Made by a program: the position numbers and the translations under genes. DNA of 64,000 bases from JAZDGX01 sp964482205 (lineage in GTDB: Bacteria > Eisenbacteria > RBG-16-71-46 > CAIMUX01 > WJJG01): assembly GCA_964482205.1 (NCBI GenBank), contig CAYZWI010000002.1, positions 296,338 through 360,337 of the forward strand, read 5' to 3'. The notes beneath the pieces were generated by a model, which did no database searches, was not told the DNA's origin, and worked only from the letters and a program-made list of their open reading frames with translations. Numbering within the stretch: position 1 is the stretch's first letter; every line of letters starts with the position of its first letter. This document shows, piece after piece, positions 18,444 through 28,083 of this stretch.

Positions 18444-19841
18444 ATGACCGCATCGTCCATTCCCACGGAATCCCGGACACCCGTCCCCCCCGCAGCGCCA
18501 CCCGGGGCGGCCCGTCATCCGCGCGGACTCTTCGTGCTCTTCGCCGCGGAGATGTGGGAACGCTTCGGCTTCTACACGATGCTCGCGCTCTTCACGCTCT
18601 ATCTGCAGGATGGGCAACAGGGCTTCGGCTGGACGAAGGCGCAGGCGACGAACCTGTACGCGAACTACCTCATGTTCGTCTATTTCAGCCCGCTCGTCGG
18701 GGGCTGGCTGGCGGACCGCAAGCTCGGCTATCGGCGCGCGGTCATGCTCGGCGGGCTGATCTTCATGGCCGGCTATCTGCTTCTGACCATCCGCTCGCTG
18801 CCGATGGTCTACCTCGCGCTCACCTGCCTCGTCGTCGGCAACGGGTTCTTCAAGCCGAACGTCTCTGCCATGGTCGGAAATCTCTATCAGGAAGGCAGCC
18901 ACCTGAAGGACCGCGCCTACAACATTTTCTACATGGGCATCAACGTCGGCGCGTTCATCGCTCCGTTGGTGGCCGAGGCGGTCAAGCAGCATTTCGGCAC
19001 GCATGTGGCGTTCGGCGTCGCGGCCCTCGGAATGGTCGTCTCGGTGTCGGTCCTTTGGCGCTTCAAGCGTCTCATCGAAGGAACCGAGAAAAACGCGCGG
19101 CCCGGGGCGGCGAGCGGTCAGGCGGCGGCTGCGATCTCGCGGCCGATCGACGCGATTCCGCATCGCAAGAGAATTGGCGCGCTGATCGTCATCTATCTGG
19201 TCGTCATCGTCTTCTGGATGGTGTTCCATCAAAACGGCTCGACGCTGACCTACTGGGCCAACGACAACACCGACTGGGCTTCGTCGAAAGTGCTGGCCGC
19301 GATCATCTGGGTCCTGAGCTTCGGCTCGATCAGCATCGACAAGGTCTCGGGCACGCTCGCGAGCGCGATCAATCCCTTCTTCGTCGTCACCCTCACCTTC
19401 CCGCTCGTCTGGTTCTGGCAGCGGCTCGACCGCCATGGCCGCGAGCCCGCGACGACGACGAAGATCATGATCGGCATGTTCCTGACGGCGATCTCCTTCT
19501 ATCTCCTCTACCTTGGCGCCAAGGCGGGCGGCGATGTCGGGCGCGTCTCGCCCTGGTGGCTGATCGGCGCGTACGCGATCATCACGACCGGCGAGCTGAT
19601 GCTCTCCCCCATGGGACTCGCGCTGGTCTCGAAGGTGGCTCCGGCGCACATGCGCGGGATCATGATGGGCGGCTGGTTCGCCGCGACCGCGATCGGCAAC
19701 AAGCTGACGATGATCGGGGTCTATTGGGACATCTGGCCGCACTCGAAGTTCTTCGCCGTACTCGGCTCGGCCGCACTCGTCATGGGGTTCGTGCTGTTCG
19801 CATTGCTGAAGCCGCTGAAGAAGTGGATGCCGGGGACATGA
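18444..19841 (+). CDS. POT/PTR-family proton-dependent peptide transporter (first copy)
   Basis: The ATG at 18444 has AGGAG five bases upstream. The 465-residue protein has about 12 TM helices. The family's ExxER motif is EMWERFGFY, and the second signature KPNVSAMVGNLY (GNGFFKPNVSAMVG) follows TM4. It imports di- and tripeptides with protons. A second, clearly different POT carrier is at 57035. The gene is convergent with the large regulator at 19927. Confidence 0.93.
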   Translation: MTASSIPTESRTPVPPAAPPGAARHPRGLFVLFAAEMWERFGFYTMLALFTLYLQDGQQGFGWTKAQATNLYANYLMFVYFSPLVGGWLADRKLGYRRAVMLGGLIFMAGYLLLTIRSLPMVYLALTCLVVGNGFFKPNVSAMVGNLYQEGSHLKDRAYNIFYMGINVGAFIAPLVAEAVKQHFGTHVAFGVAALGMVVSVSVLWRFKRLIEGTEKNARPGAASGQAAAAISRPIDAIPHRKRIGALIVIYLVVIVFWMVFHQNGSTLTYWANDNTDWASSKVLAAIIWVLSFGSISIDKVSGTLASAINPFFVVTLTFPLVWFWQRLDRHGREPATTTKIMIGMFLTAISFYLLYLGAKAGGDVGRVSPWWLIGAYAIITTGELMLSPMGLALVSKVAPAHMRGIMMGGWFAATAIGNKLTMIGVYWDIWPHSKFFAVLGSAALVMGFVLFALLKPLKKWMPGT

Positions 19842-19926
19842 GATCGATCCCCGCGGACGATCGCGCGACGGAAAGGCGCATCGGCCGCGCACGCGGTGAA
19901 GCAGCCAAGCGGCGCGGGGAGGGCGG

Positions 19927-22900
19927 TCAAGGGTGCGGCCGGGAAGCGGCCATCCGTTCGGCGAGCGCTTTCATCGCCGGCGAAGGCGGGAGTCGCAACT
20001 CGCGCAGCATGGCCTTCTCATACCCGAGATAGGCCGATAGCGCCTCGCCCCGGCGGCCGAGCATGAAGAGACCTTGCACGGCCGCGCGGTGGAACATCTC
20101 TCCGAAGGGGTCCTGCGCGAGCCCGCGCCGCGCGACATCGATGCACTCTTCCCAGCAGCCCGCGCTCTCCGCCAGGTTCGCCAACGAGCCGAGCGCGGAG
20201 AGGAACTGATCGCGCAAGGTCTCGCGTTCCACCGTCGCCAATTCTTCGTAGGGGCTGTCGGCCAGAAAATCGCCGCGATAGAGGTCGACCGCTTCACGCA
20301 GGCGCCGTTGCGCCGCGCGCTTGCGCCCTCCCACCAGCAGACGCTTGCCCTCCCGCAGCGCGCCTTCGAAGGCGAGCACATCGTAAAGGCCCGCTTCCCC
20401 CGGCTCGAGGCGATAGGCCTCATGATGGAAGCGGACATAGTGGGAATCGCGCAGCTCCTCGAGATCGGGCTCGAGAATGCGCCGCAAATGGAACACCGAT
20501 TGCCAAAGGCTGTCCTTGCCTTTCTCCGGCTCGCTGCCCGGCCACAGCGCCTCGATGATCTCGTCTTTCGCCACCCAGCGGAATCGCCGCACGAGCAGCA
20601 ATTGAAACAGGCGCAGAGCCCGCGTCGATCGCCAGCTCTGGGGATGGAGCTCGCGCTCGCCCGCCTGCACGCGCAACTCTCCGAGCGCGTGGATGCGCAA
20701 CGGCCGATCGGGAATCCGCGCCAGCTCCTCGGCCGCGCGCGCGGCGGAGGGCATCGCGATCGCGGGGTTCCCCCGTCCGCCGCTTCGCGCCCGCTGTCGC
20801 GCCACGCTCGCCAGCAGCGCGCGCGCCTGCGCGCCTCCGATTCTCGCGAGCGCGTCGACCGCGCGCAGGCGCACAGCCTCGTCGCCTTTCACGAGCGGAG
20901 CGAGAAGGGAAACTGCCGGCTCCCCGATATCCATCAACAGCCGGATCGCCTGCTCGACCTCGATTCCTTGTTCGAGCGCGCGGGCGAGCACACGCGCGCA
21001 GCGGGGCTTGTCGGCCAGGCGAAACCAGGAGGCGACCTCGGGCCGCTGCGCGGCCGATAGCAGTTCCCCCAAGGCCGCCTCGGCGCGCGCGCCGTCGAGA
21101 TCGCCCGCGTCGATGCGCGCGAGCAGCACCCTGTTCTTCTCGGGCGCCGCTTGCGCGCGTTCGAACAACACATCCGCCCGGCGCCACCAGCGTCGCGCCC
21201 CCGCGCGATCGCCGGGCAGGGCAAGTTCGGCGAGCAGGAGCGCGCAGCGGCCGGCGTGGAGCGGATCCTCCATCGCGTGCACGATCTCGAAGGCCTCTTG
21301 CGCGAGCGCGCGCGCGGCCCTCCGGTTGCCCCGCGCGGCATTCCACCTTGCCAGCCCCAGGCGGGGCAGGACGCGCAGATCGCGCTCGTGCAGATCCTCG
21401 CCCAGCGCCAACGCGCGACCGAATTGCCCGCCGGCCGCATCGAGGTCTCCCGCCGCGAGCGCGCAACGGCCGAGGATCAGGTAGGCGAGCGCTTCCTGCT
21501 GCCTCTGTCCCAATGCGCGCGCGAGCGACAGCAATTGCTCGCCCAGCTCTCCGGCCGCGGCCAGGTCATTCATCTCACTGCTGATGTAGGAGAGCACGCC
21601 CAGGCTGTAGCAGATCCGCCGCGGGTTGCGCAGGCGCCGGAAGCGCGCCAGCGCGCGCCGGGCCGTCTCGCGCGCCCGCGCGAATTCCCCGCGCCGCAAG
21701 TACACATTGATCGCGAGCAGGTAATCGATGCGCGCTTCCTCGGCAGCGTCTTTCGCCCCGCGGTGCAGACGGCGGGCCTCGAGAAAGGAGCGCTCGCCTT
21801 CGTCCGGCCGCCCCAGCTCCGAGAGACACACCCCCATGGTCGAGTGAATTCTGGCGCGGGCCGCCTGGGACGCGCGCGCCCTGGTATCGAGCGCGCGCCG
21901 GCACATCGCGAGGGCCGCGCGATGCGCGCCGTGACGCGAGGCGAGCTGCGCGACGAGGCTCATCAATTCCATGCGCCGGGGAAGCGAGCGGCTCAGCCGC
22001 AGGGCTCGGCGATAGTGCTTCTCGGCCTCGTCCCAGCGCTGCTGGAGATCGCACAGCCGCCCGAGCAGGAACATCGCCTGCGGCCGTCCGCGAAGCCGCC
22101 GCTCGGGCAGCAGCGCGAACGCCCGTTGCAGCGCGCGGTGCTCCCCGGCCGCGAGCCGGCGTTCCCCCGTGCGCTCGATGAGGGCCAGGATCGCGTCCGG
22201 CTCGCCCGCTTCCCGGAAGGCCTCGGCCGCTTCGGCGCAATCGCCCGAACGCGCCAGCAACTCGCCGGCCTTGCGCATGTGCGCGCGATGGGACCTTTCC
22301 GAGAGCCGCGCGCGCAGGCGATCGCGCAGGAACGCGCGAAAGAGATGATGATAGCGATAGCGCTCTTCGTCGCCCAGGGAGATGGTGAAGAGATTCCGGC
22401 GCGCGAGCTCCTGCAAGCGCGCGGCGCCATCCTGGATGCGCAGCAGACGATTGCACGAAGTCGCGTCGAGCAGACCGAGAACGGACGTGCGCGCGAGGAA
22501 ATCCTGCGTCCGTTCATCGAGACCACTCAGCACTTGCTCCGCGAAATACTCGAACCAGCCCGTTCCCTCCTCCAGCGGGCGATTCAACGCGCGCTCCAGG
22601 GCGTGACGATCGAGGGCCGGAAACGATTGCAGGAAGATCTCGATGCCGGCCGCCCATCCTTCGGTCTTCTTCATCAGACGGCGGGTGTACCGGGAAGCGA
22701 TCTGCATTCCTGGATACCGGCGCGCCAGGAGCAGCCCGATCTCGTCGATGCGAAACGCGAGATCGCGATGGGTGAGCGCGGCGCCCTCCCCCGCGCAGCG
22801 CGCCTTCTGCGTCGCGATCGCGAGCGGCTCACGCCCGGAGAGCACGATCGTCGCACCGCGGGGCGCATAGCGGACGAGCTCGTCGAGAAAACGCAGCACC

Positions 22901-23373
22901 GGCGGCGAACCAGCGATGGAATGCGCGTCATCGAGGATGAGCGCCCGTCCCGCGCCCCGCGAAAGGAGATCCAGCGCATTCGCCAAGACCTGCTGCGCAA
23001 AGGCGGGATCGGTGGAATCGAGCCCCGGCGGAGAACCGCCGGCCGCGCCCGGGGACGCAAGAGCGCTTTTCTCCGCAGGCTCGCGGCCCTGTTCGTGCGG
23101 CGGACCGCCTGCTTCCAGGGCTTGCAGCAAGTGCGCGACGAAGGTGGCGAGATCGACATCGCGCTCGTCGAGATTCATCCAGGCAACGGGCCGGGACGCG
23201 AGCCTCGCGCAGGCCGACAAGAAGGAGGTCTTGCCGAATCCCGCCCCCGCCGTCACCGTGACGAGGCGTTTTCCCGCCCAGGTTTCCCAGAGCGAATTCA
23301 AGCGCGGGCGATCGATATACCCGGCCGGGGCCTGAGGGATATGGGTCTTCTGTGCAACCGTCCGAACAGGCAT
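19927..23373 (-). CDS. MalT-like/SARP-type transcriptional regulator (NTPase, TPR, wHTH, BTAD)
   Basis: The 1148-residue regulator starts at the ATG at 23373, with GAAGG eight bases upstream. Residues 37-50 hold the Walker A GAGFGKTS and a later LILDDAH is Walker B, giving a STAND-type NTPase like MalT. A long TPR region follows (about 400-830), then a HEAT-like pair (EPAVSLLAPLVKGDEAVRLR), then a SARP-type winged helix (LRIHALGELRVQAGERELHP, KDEIIEALWPGSEPEKG) and a bacterial transcriptional activation domain at the end. The DNA-binding part is therefore C-terminal. It is divergent from the 23679/23984 gene pair, which it may control; that is inference. Confidence 0.88.
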   Translation of the reverse strand: MPVRTVAQKTHIPQAPAGYIDRPRLNSLWETWAGKRLVTVTAGAGFGKTSFLSACARLASRPVAWMNLDERDVDLATFVAHLLQALEAGGPPHEQGREPAEKSALASPGAAGGSPPGLDSTDPAFAQQVLANALDLLSRGAGRALILDDAHSIAGSPPVLRFLDELVRYAPRGATIVLSGREPLAIATQKARCAGEGAALTHRDLAFRIDEIGLLLARRYPGMQIASRYTRRLMKKTEGWAAGIEIFLQSFPALDRHALERALNRPLEEGTGWFEYFAEQVLSGLDERTQDFLARTSVLGLLDATSCNRLLRIQDGAARLQELARRNLFTISLGDEERYRYHHLFRAFLRDRLRARLSERSHRAHMRKAGELLARSGDCAEAAEAFREAGEPDAILALIERTGERRLAAGEHRALQRAFALLPERRLRGRPQAMFLLGRLCDLQQRWDEAEKHYRRALRLSRSLPRRMELMSLVAQLASRHGAHRAALAMCRRALDTRARASQAARARIHSTMGVCLSELGRPDEGERSFLEARRLHRGAKDAAEEARIDYLLAINVYLRRGEFARARETARRALARFRRLRNPRRICYSLGVLSYISSEMNDLAAAGELGEQLLSLARALGQRQQEALAYLILGRCALAAGDLDAAGGQFGRALALGEDLHERDLRVLPRLGLARWNAARGNRRAARALAQEAFEIVHAMEDPLHAGRCALLLAELALPGDRAGARRWWRRADVLFERAQAAPEKNRVLLARIDAGDLDGARAEAALGELLSAAQRPEVASWFRLADKPRCARVLARALEQGIEVEQAIRLLMDIGEPAVSLLAPLVKGDEAVRLRAVDALARIGGAQARALLASVARQRARSGGRGNPAIAMPSAARAAEELARIPDRPLRIHALGELRVQAGERELHPQSWRSTRALRLFQLLLVRRFRWVAKDEIIEALWPGSEPEKGKDSLWQSVFHLRRILEPDLEELRDSHYVRFHHEAYRLEPGEAGLYDVLAFEGALREGKRLLVGGRKRAAQRRLREAVDLYRGDFLADSPYEELATVERETLRDQFLSALGSLANLAESAGCWEECIDVARRGLAQDPFGEMFHRAAVQGLFMLGRRGEALSAYLGYEKAMLRELRLPPSPAMKALAERMAASRPHP

Positions 23374-23678
23374 CTGCCAACCTTCAAGGAATGCCCCCCG
23401 TCCAGCCTGGTCCGCGCAACGACTGGCCGGCCGCTCCTTGACATCCGCGCGCGAGCGATTCGACTTCTCTTGATTGTACCTGCTCCGCGGCGATGCGTGG
23501 GCAGGAGAATCGAGAGGCGGCCCGCTCCCCGCGTCTCCCTCGTAAGCGCCGCGTAAGCGGGCTCCCGCAGACTGTCGCCCGTCGATGGCGGACCGCGAGG
23601 CAGAAGGCTTGGGGCCGCCATCGGCCTTGCGAGCGGGACGAACGTTGGGAGGAGGCCCAGGTCGTCGTGAGGAGGCCC
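23374..23678. other. Divergent control region between the regulator and the small protein gene
   Basis: About 305 bp with no gene. It is the likely regulatory region for both flanking units. GGAGGCCCA occurs twice 21 bp apart just before the ATG at 23679, the second copy being the ribosome site. Confidence 0.4.
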
Positions 23679-23987
23679 ATGTCCACATTCGTGGTGCGCT
23701 TCGTCGGGGATTCGACCCAAGGCTACCGCGGCCGCGTGCGTCACGTCCCGTCCGGCGAGGAAGCGAACTTCGCGAATCTCGAGGCGCTGCTCACCTTTTT
23801 CGAGCAAGCGGGCGCCGCGTCGCTTGCTTCGGAGGTGAGCGCCCCCATCGGTTCGCCGGAAGTCCGTGAGACGGCCGAATCCGCGCTCGAACGTCGCGGT
23901 CGACGGCCGCCCGTGCAGCCTTCGGAAACAAAGCCTTCGACGCCTCTCCAAACGCATCGAAAAGCCAGGAGGAGGGAATCATCATGA
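23679..23987 (+). CDS. Small cytosolic protein of unknown function, coupled to the repeat protein
   Basis: The 102-residue protein starts behind GAGGAGG. The first 50 residues look folded (TFVVRFVGDSTQGYRGRVRH, then SGEEANFANLEALLTFFEQ). I have seen this general pattern in short bacterial proteins, but no function is known to me. The rest is charged and probably disordered. There is no signal peptide. Its stop overlaps the next start in ATGA (23984-23987), so the two are translationally coupled. Confidence 0.7.
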   Translation: MSTFVVRFVGDSTQGYRGRVRHVPSGEEANFANLEALLTFFEQAGAASLASEVSAPIGSPEVRETAESALERRGRRPPVQPSETKPSTPLQTHRKARRRESS

Positions 23988-26900
23988 ATCTGGAACGCAG
24001 GGGTGCATTCTTGCTCGGCGCAATCACGGCGGCCATCTTGCTGTTCGCCGCCGCGCATTCGCCTCGCGCGGAAACGATCACCTGGAACAATGCCGCGGGC
24101 GGCAATTGGAGTCTGGCCGGCAACTGGAATCCGGCCGACATTCCCAACGAGGCAGGCGAAGACGCGCTCGTCGCCAACGACGATGGGACCTACACGATCA
24201 CGCTGAACGTCTCGCCCTCGCTGGACGCGGTCGCGATCCAGAATCCGAACGCGACCCTGAACCTGGGCGCCTATTCGCTCACCTTCCTGCAGGCGGCCGG
24301 CTTGAACAACGCCGGCACGGTCCGCGCGAACTCGGGCAGCGCGATGCTCGCCGGCCCGGTGTACAACGGCCCTAGCGGCCACATCCAGACGGCCAACAGC
24401 TGCAACCTCACCTTTCCCGGACCGCTGATCGCGAACGACGGCGTCATCACGATCAACGTCACCGGTGGCACGGGAAGCAGCAATCTGATCTTCAGCGGCA
24501 ATGTCGACCTGAGCGGCTCCGGCACTCTGCGCATGACGACCACCGGGCAGATCAACGACGCGGAGGTCGAGACCAGCCCGGGGATGGTGCTCACCCAGCA
24601 AGCCGGCCATTCGATTCGCGGCGGCGGGACGATCCTCGGCAACGTGACCAACTACGGGACGATCATGGCGGACGAGGCGGCCCATGCGCTGACGCTCAAC
24701 ACAAACCCGAAGACCAACCACGGCACGATCGGCGCGGCCGCGGGCTCTTACCTCGATGTGGCCTCGATCACCCTGACCCAGGGCCCTGGGGGGCAATTGG
24801 TCGGTGACGAGGGAGTCGTGAGGCTCACGAGCGGCGCGACCCTCATTGGCGGCACACTCGCTAGCAACGGCGCCGGCAGTGTGTCGATGACCTCGGGTAC
24901 GGCGACCTTGGAAGACGTGCGCAACACGGGCGCCTTCACGGTCCTCCCGGGCACGGTGTATCTGCGCGGCACGCTCACGACCAACGACGGGACGATCACG
25001 CTCAATCCCGCGGGCAGCAGCGGCAACGCCTTCCTGACATTCACGGGCAACACGACGTTCGGCGGCAGCGGTGAGTGCGTCCTGGTCGCCGCGACGGGGG
25101 CGAACGATGCCAACATCAATACGGGGGCCGGCGTCGTCGGCACGAACGGTCCAGGGCATACGATCCGCGGCTCGGGCACGATCTCGGCCGCGCTGACGAA
25201 CGAGGGCGTGATCTCCGGAGACGACCCGGTGCGCTCCTTGGATCTGGTGACGAACCCGAAGACCAATCGGGCGTTGATGCAGGCGATCGACGCCGGCCGG
25301 CTCGACATCGTCGGCTGCGCCGTTACGCAGGATCCGGGCGCGACGATCCTTGCCGACAGCGCCGTCGTGGGGCTCGCGACCGCCGCCTCCATCACCGGCG
25401 GGATCCTGGCGACGGCCCACGGCGGAATCCTCGACGCCTACAACGGGACCGTCACGCTTCAGGATGTCACCCAGACGGGCAGCTTCGGTATTCGTGGCGA
25501 GGGCATGGTGACCATCGCCGGCAGCAGCCTCACGAACGACGGCACGATCACCGTCAACTCGAACAATTCCGGGAGCAACGCTGTTCTGCACGCTGCGAAC
25601 GATGCTTTTCTGCAGGGCGCCGGCACCGTGCGGATGAAGATCTTGAACCTCGTGAACGATGCCTCCATCACGACCGCCCCAGGCGCGACCCTCACGCACG
25701 CGGCCGGCCATACGATCCGGGGCGCGGGGCAGATCCACGGCGCGGTGGCGAATGAAGGCCTGATCTGCGCCGACGATCCGGTGTGGAACCTGGAGTTACG
25801 CACCTCGCCCAAGACGAACCGCAGCGAACTGCGCGCGGAGGGGGGGGGCGTGATGCTAATCACCGGCATCGCCGTCACGCAGGAGGGCAACGGCCGCATC
25901 GTGGCCGACGGTGCGCTCGCACAGCTGAGCGGCGCGGCCATCGAAGGCGGGACGCTGTCGACCGCCAATGACGGCGCCGTGCGAGTGATCCTCGACTCGA
26001 GTCTGACCGGCACGCGCAACCTCGGCACGCTGCAGATCGACGGCAGCAACGCCCTAACGATTCACGGCGCCGAATTCGCGAACGCGGGCCTCATCGAGAT
26101 CAATTACCGGGGCGACATCTACAATTCCTGCCTGACCTTCGCCGAGGATGCCACACTGGTGGGAGCGGGCCAGGTGCGGATGCGGGCCGTGGACGACGAT
26201 CCGGACGACGCGGCCATCCGTGCATTGGGATCCGCCCATCTCACGATCGGCCCCGATCAGATCGTTCACGGCGCCGGCGGGCTCTTCGCGCGGCTGACGA
26301 ACCTGGGCACCATCCTGGCCGACGACGCGTCGGGGCGCAACTTGTCGTGCGTCAGCGACAGCCTCGTCAATCTGGCCACCATGCGAGCGGAAAACGGCGG
26401 CGACCTGGTGGTCACGTCCGGCAGAGCGTTCAACCTCGGGACCATGGCCGCCGTCGACACCAGCCGGATCGTCGCGACGAGCGGAACCCTGCTGAATCAG
26501 AGCGAGGTCACGACCTCTGACGGGGGCATCCTGCTCGTCCAGAGCGCGGGACGGCTGGTGAACGAAGGCCTGATCACGGCCGGCCCGGGAGGGCGCTTCG
26601 ACATGACCGACGGCACGACGCAGAATCACGGCACCGTGCGCTCCGCGTCACAAGGCGTCGTCCGCATCGACTACGGCGAATACCGGAGCGACGGACGGAC
26701 CGAAGTCGCGGCGGGCGGCTCCTTCTGGTCCGACCGGATGAGCGCCAGCGGCCACTATAGCGGCACCACGCTGTCGGGCGGAATCTGGCAGGTGGAGGCA
26801 GGCGGCTCCATGCGCTTGATCGGCTGCAATGTGCAGACGCTCGCGGCCGGCGCCGTCCTGATCGGTCCCGGCGCAGTCATCCATCGTGACGAAGGCGCCA

Positions 26901-27937
26901 CCGATGCGCTCGCGAATCTTCAGCGCATCGTCTCCGGCGGACACCTCGAGACCCGCGCGGGGCGCGACTACGAGACCGCGGGGAATCTCGCCTGCGATTC
27001 GGGCGAGCTCACCGTCGGCGCGGGCTGCGCCTTCACGGTGCACGGACAATACGCGCAGAGCGGAAACGGCGAGATCGGCCGCGGAGTGACGACCGTGAAC
27101 GGCACGCTCCAATCGGATGCGGGGTCGCTCTCCATCACGGGCGGCGTTCTGCGCGGCAACGGAACCGTGCTCGATCATGTGAACAACAGCGGATGGATCG
27201 CCCCCGGCGTGTCCATCGGCACCTTGACGCTCGCCGGGCATCTCGCCGCGCTGGCCGAGGGAACCGTGGAGATCGAGCTCGGCGGAACGGCGCCCGGCGA
27301 ATCGGATCTCCTGCGCATCCTGGGCACCGCGAATCTCGCCGGACGCCTGGTCGTTCGCTCCGCGCCCGGATACACGCCGCTGCCGGGAGATCGCTTCGCC
27401 ATCGTTCGCTGCGGCACGCGCAATGGGCAGTTCAACCTCGAGACCGGCTGCCCCGGCCCCGAGCTCTCCTATCAGACCGAGTACTACACCGACCGGGTGG
27501 AAATCGTCATCGTCGCCACCAGTCCGAGCGCGGTGCCCGATCCCGAGAACGGTACCGAGATCGCGGCGGAAGAAGATCCGGAAGACGATCCCGATGCGCA
27601 GCAACCGGGCGTGGGAGACGACGGGCTGTCGAACGAGACGGCCGAAGCGTTGCCCACCGAAGCGCGCCTGAGCGCGCAACTCCTCGGTGAAGGCGCCTGC
27701 TCCATCCGTCTCGCTCTGCCGCAAGCGGCCGAGGTCGATGCGCGCCTCTTCGATCTCACCGGACGCCAGGTGGCGGTGCTGTGCGCGGGACCGCGCCCGG
27801 CGGGCGTGCATGCCTTCGAATGGAAGGGCGCGACGGCGGGTTCCCGGTTGGCGAGCGGCGTCTATCTCGCCTGCGCCGATGTGCGGGCCGAAGGAGGGAC
27901 CACGCGCCTTCGCGCTCGGGTGCTGCTGATTCGATAG
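23984..27937 (+). CDS. Giant exported beta-helix-like repeat protein with FlgD-Ig-like tail
   Basis: The 1317-residue protein has a signal peptide (LLGAITAAILLFAAAHSPRA). It opens with an ITWNNAAGGNWSLAGNWNP segment, typical of bacterial surface beta-solenoid proteins. From about residue 147 it holds four imperfect units of 183-184 residues (see the repeat entry), rich in Gly, Thr, Asn and short beta-strands. An acidic linker (EIAAEEDPEDDPDAQQP) then leads to a C-terminal FlgD-Ig-like module (VDARLFDLTGRQVAVL, GVYLACADV) ending VLLIR. It is probably a cell-surface or released structural protein or adhesin; the ligand is unknown. Expression probably depends on the coupled small gene upstream. 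Confidence 0.85.
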   Translation: MNLERRGAFLLGAITAAILLFAAAHSPRAETITWNNAAGGNWSLAGNWNPADIPNEAGEDALVANDDGTYTITLNVSPSLDAVAIQNPNATLNLGAYSLTFLQAAGLNNAGTVRANSGSAMLAGPVYNGPSGHIQTANSCNLTFPGPLIANDGVITINVTGGTGSSNLIFSGNVDLSGSGTLRMTTTGQINDAEVETSPGMVLTQQAGHSIRGGGTILGNVTNYGTIMADEAAHALTLNTNPKTNHGTIGAAAGSYLDVASITLTQGPGGQLVGDEGVVRLTSGATLIGGTLASNGAGSVSMTSGTATLEDVRNTGAFTVLPGTVYLRGTLTTNDGTITLNPAGSSGNAFLTFTGNTTFGGSGECVLVAATGANDANINTGAGVVGTNGPGHTIRGSGTISAALTNEGVISGDDPVRSLDLVTNPKTNRALMQAIDAGRLDIVGCAVTQDPGATILADSAVVGLATAASITGGILATAHGGILDAYNGTVTLQDVTQTGSFGIRGEGMVTIAGSSLTNDGTITVNSNNSGSNAVLHAANDAFLQGAGTVRMKILNLVNDASITTAPGATLTHAAGHTIRGAGQIHGAVANEGLICADDPVWNLELRTSPKTNRSELRAEGGGVMLITGIAVTQEGNGRIVADGALAQLSGAAIEGGTLSTANDGAVRVILDSSLTGTRNLGTLQIDGSNALTIHGAEFANAGLIEINYRGDIYNSCLTFAEDATLVGAGQVRMRAVDDDPDDAAIRALGSAHLTIGPDQIVHGAGGLFARLTNLGTILADDASGRNLSCVSDSLVNLATMRAENGGDLVVTSGRAFNLGTMAAVDTSRIVATSGTLLNQSEVTTSDGGILLVQSAGRLVNEGLITAGPGGRFDMTDGTTQNHGTVRSASQGVVRIDYGEYRSDGRTEVAAGGSFWSDRMSASGHYSGTTLSGGIWQVEAGGSMRLIGCNVQTLAAGAVLIGPGAVIHRDEGATDALANLQRIVSGGHLETRAGRDYETAGNLACDSGELTVGAGCAFTVHGQYAQSGNGEIGRGVTTVNGTLQSDAGSLSITGGVLRGNGTVLDHVNNSGWIAPGVSIGTLTLAGHLAALAEGTVEIELGGTAPGESDLLRILGTANLAGRLVVRSAPGYTPLPGDRFAIVRCGTRNGQFNLETGCPGPELSYQTEYYTDRVEIVIVATSPSAVPDPENGTEIAAEEDPEDDPDAQQPGVGDDGLSNETAEALPTEARLSAQLLGEGACSIRLALPQAAEVDARLFDLTGRQVAVLCAGPRPAGVHAFEWKGATAGSRLASGVYLACADVRAEGGTTRLRARVLLIR
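24421..26500 (+). repeat. Four tandem ~550-bp coding repeats
   Basis: Each unit starts with an xxLTNDGTITxN-like stretch, continues through a GHTIRGxGxI core, an LTNxGxIxADDxxxxL segment and, in three units, TNPKTN or a variant. Anchor codons lie at 24608, 25157 and 25709, and the fourth is about 549 bp later (the HGAG core near 26267), giving spacings of 549, 552 and 549 bp. The last unit is the most divergent. Confidence 0.75.
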
Positions 27938-27995
27938 GAGTCGTCCCATGCGGGGTCGAGACGCGACCGGCCTCGCATTTTCTTGCATCGACGAA

Positions 27996-28019
27996 GGAGG
28001 CCGTCATGGGGCGGCCTCC
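27996..28019. terminator. Bidirectional terminator between convergent genes
   Basis: GGAGGCC (27996-28002) and GGCCTCC (28013-28019) form a perfect 7-bp stem between the stop of the repeat protein gene and the stop of the yedF-like gene. Confidence 0.6.
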
Positions 28020-28083
28020 TGTCCTGTCCACGACTTCGTGAATGCCGAATTCCAGGTCGTGCAGGCGCGCGCGCAACGCCTTT

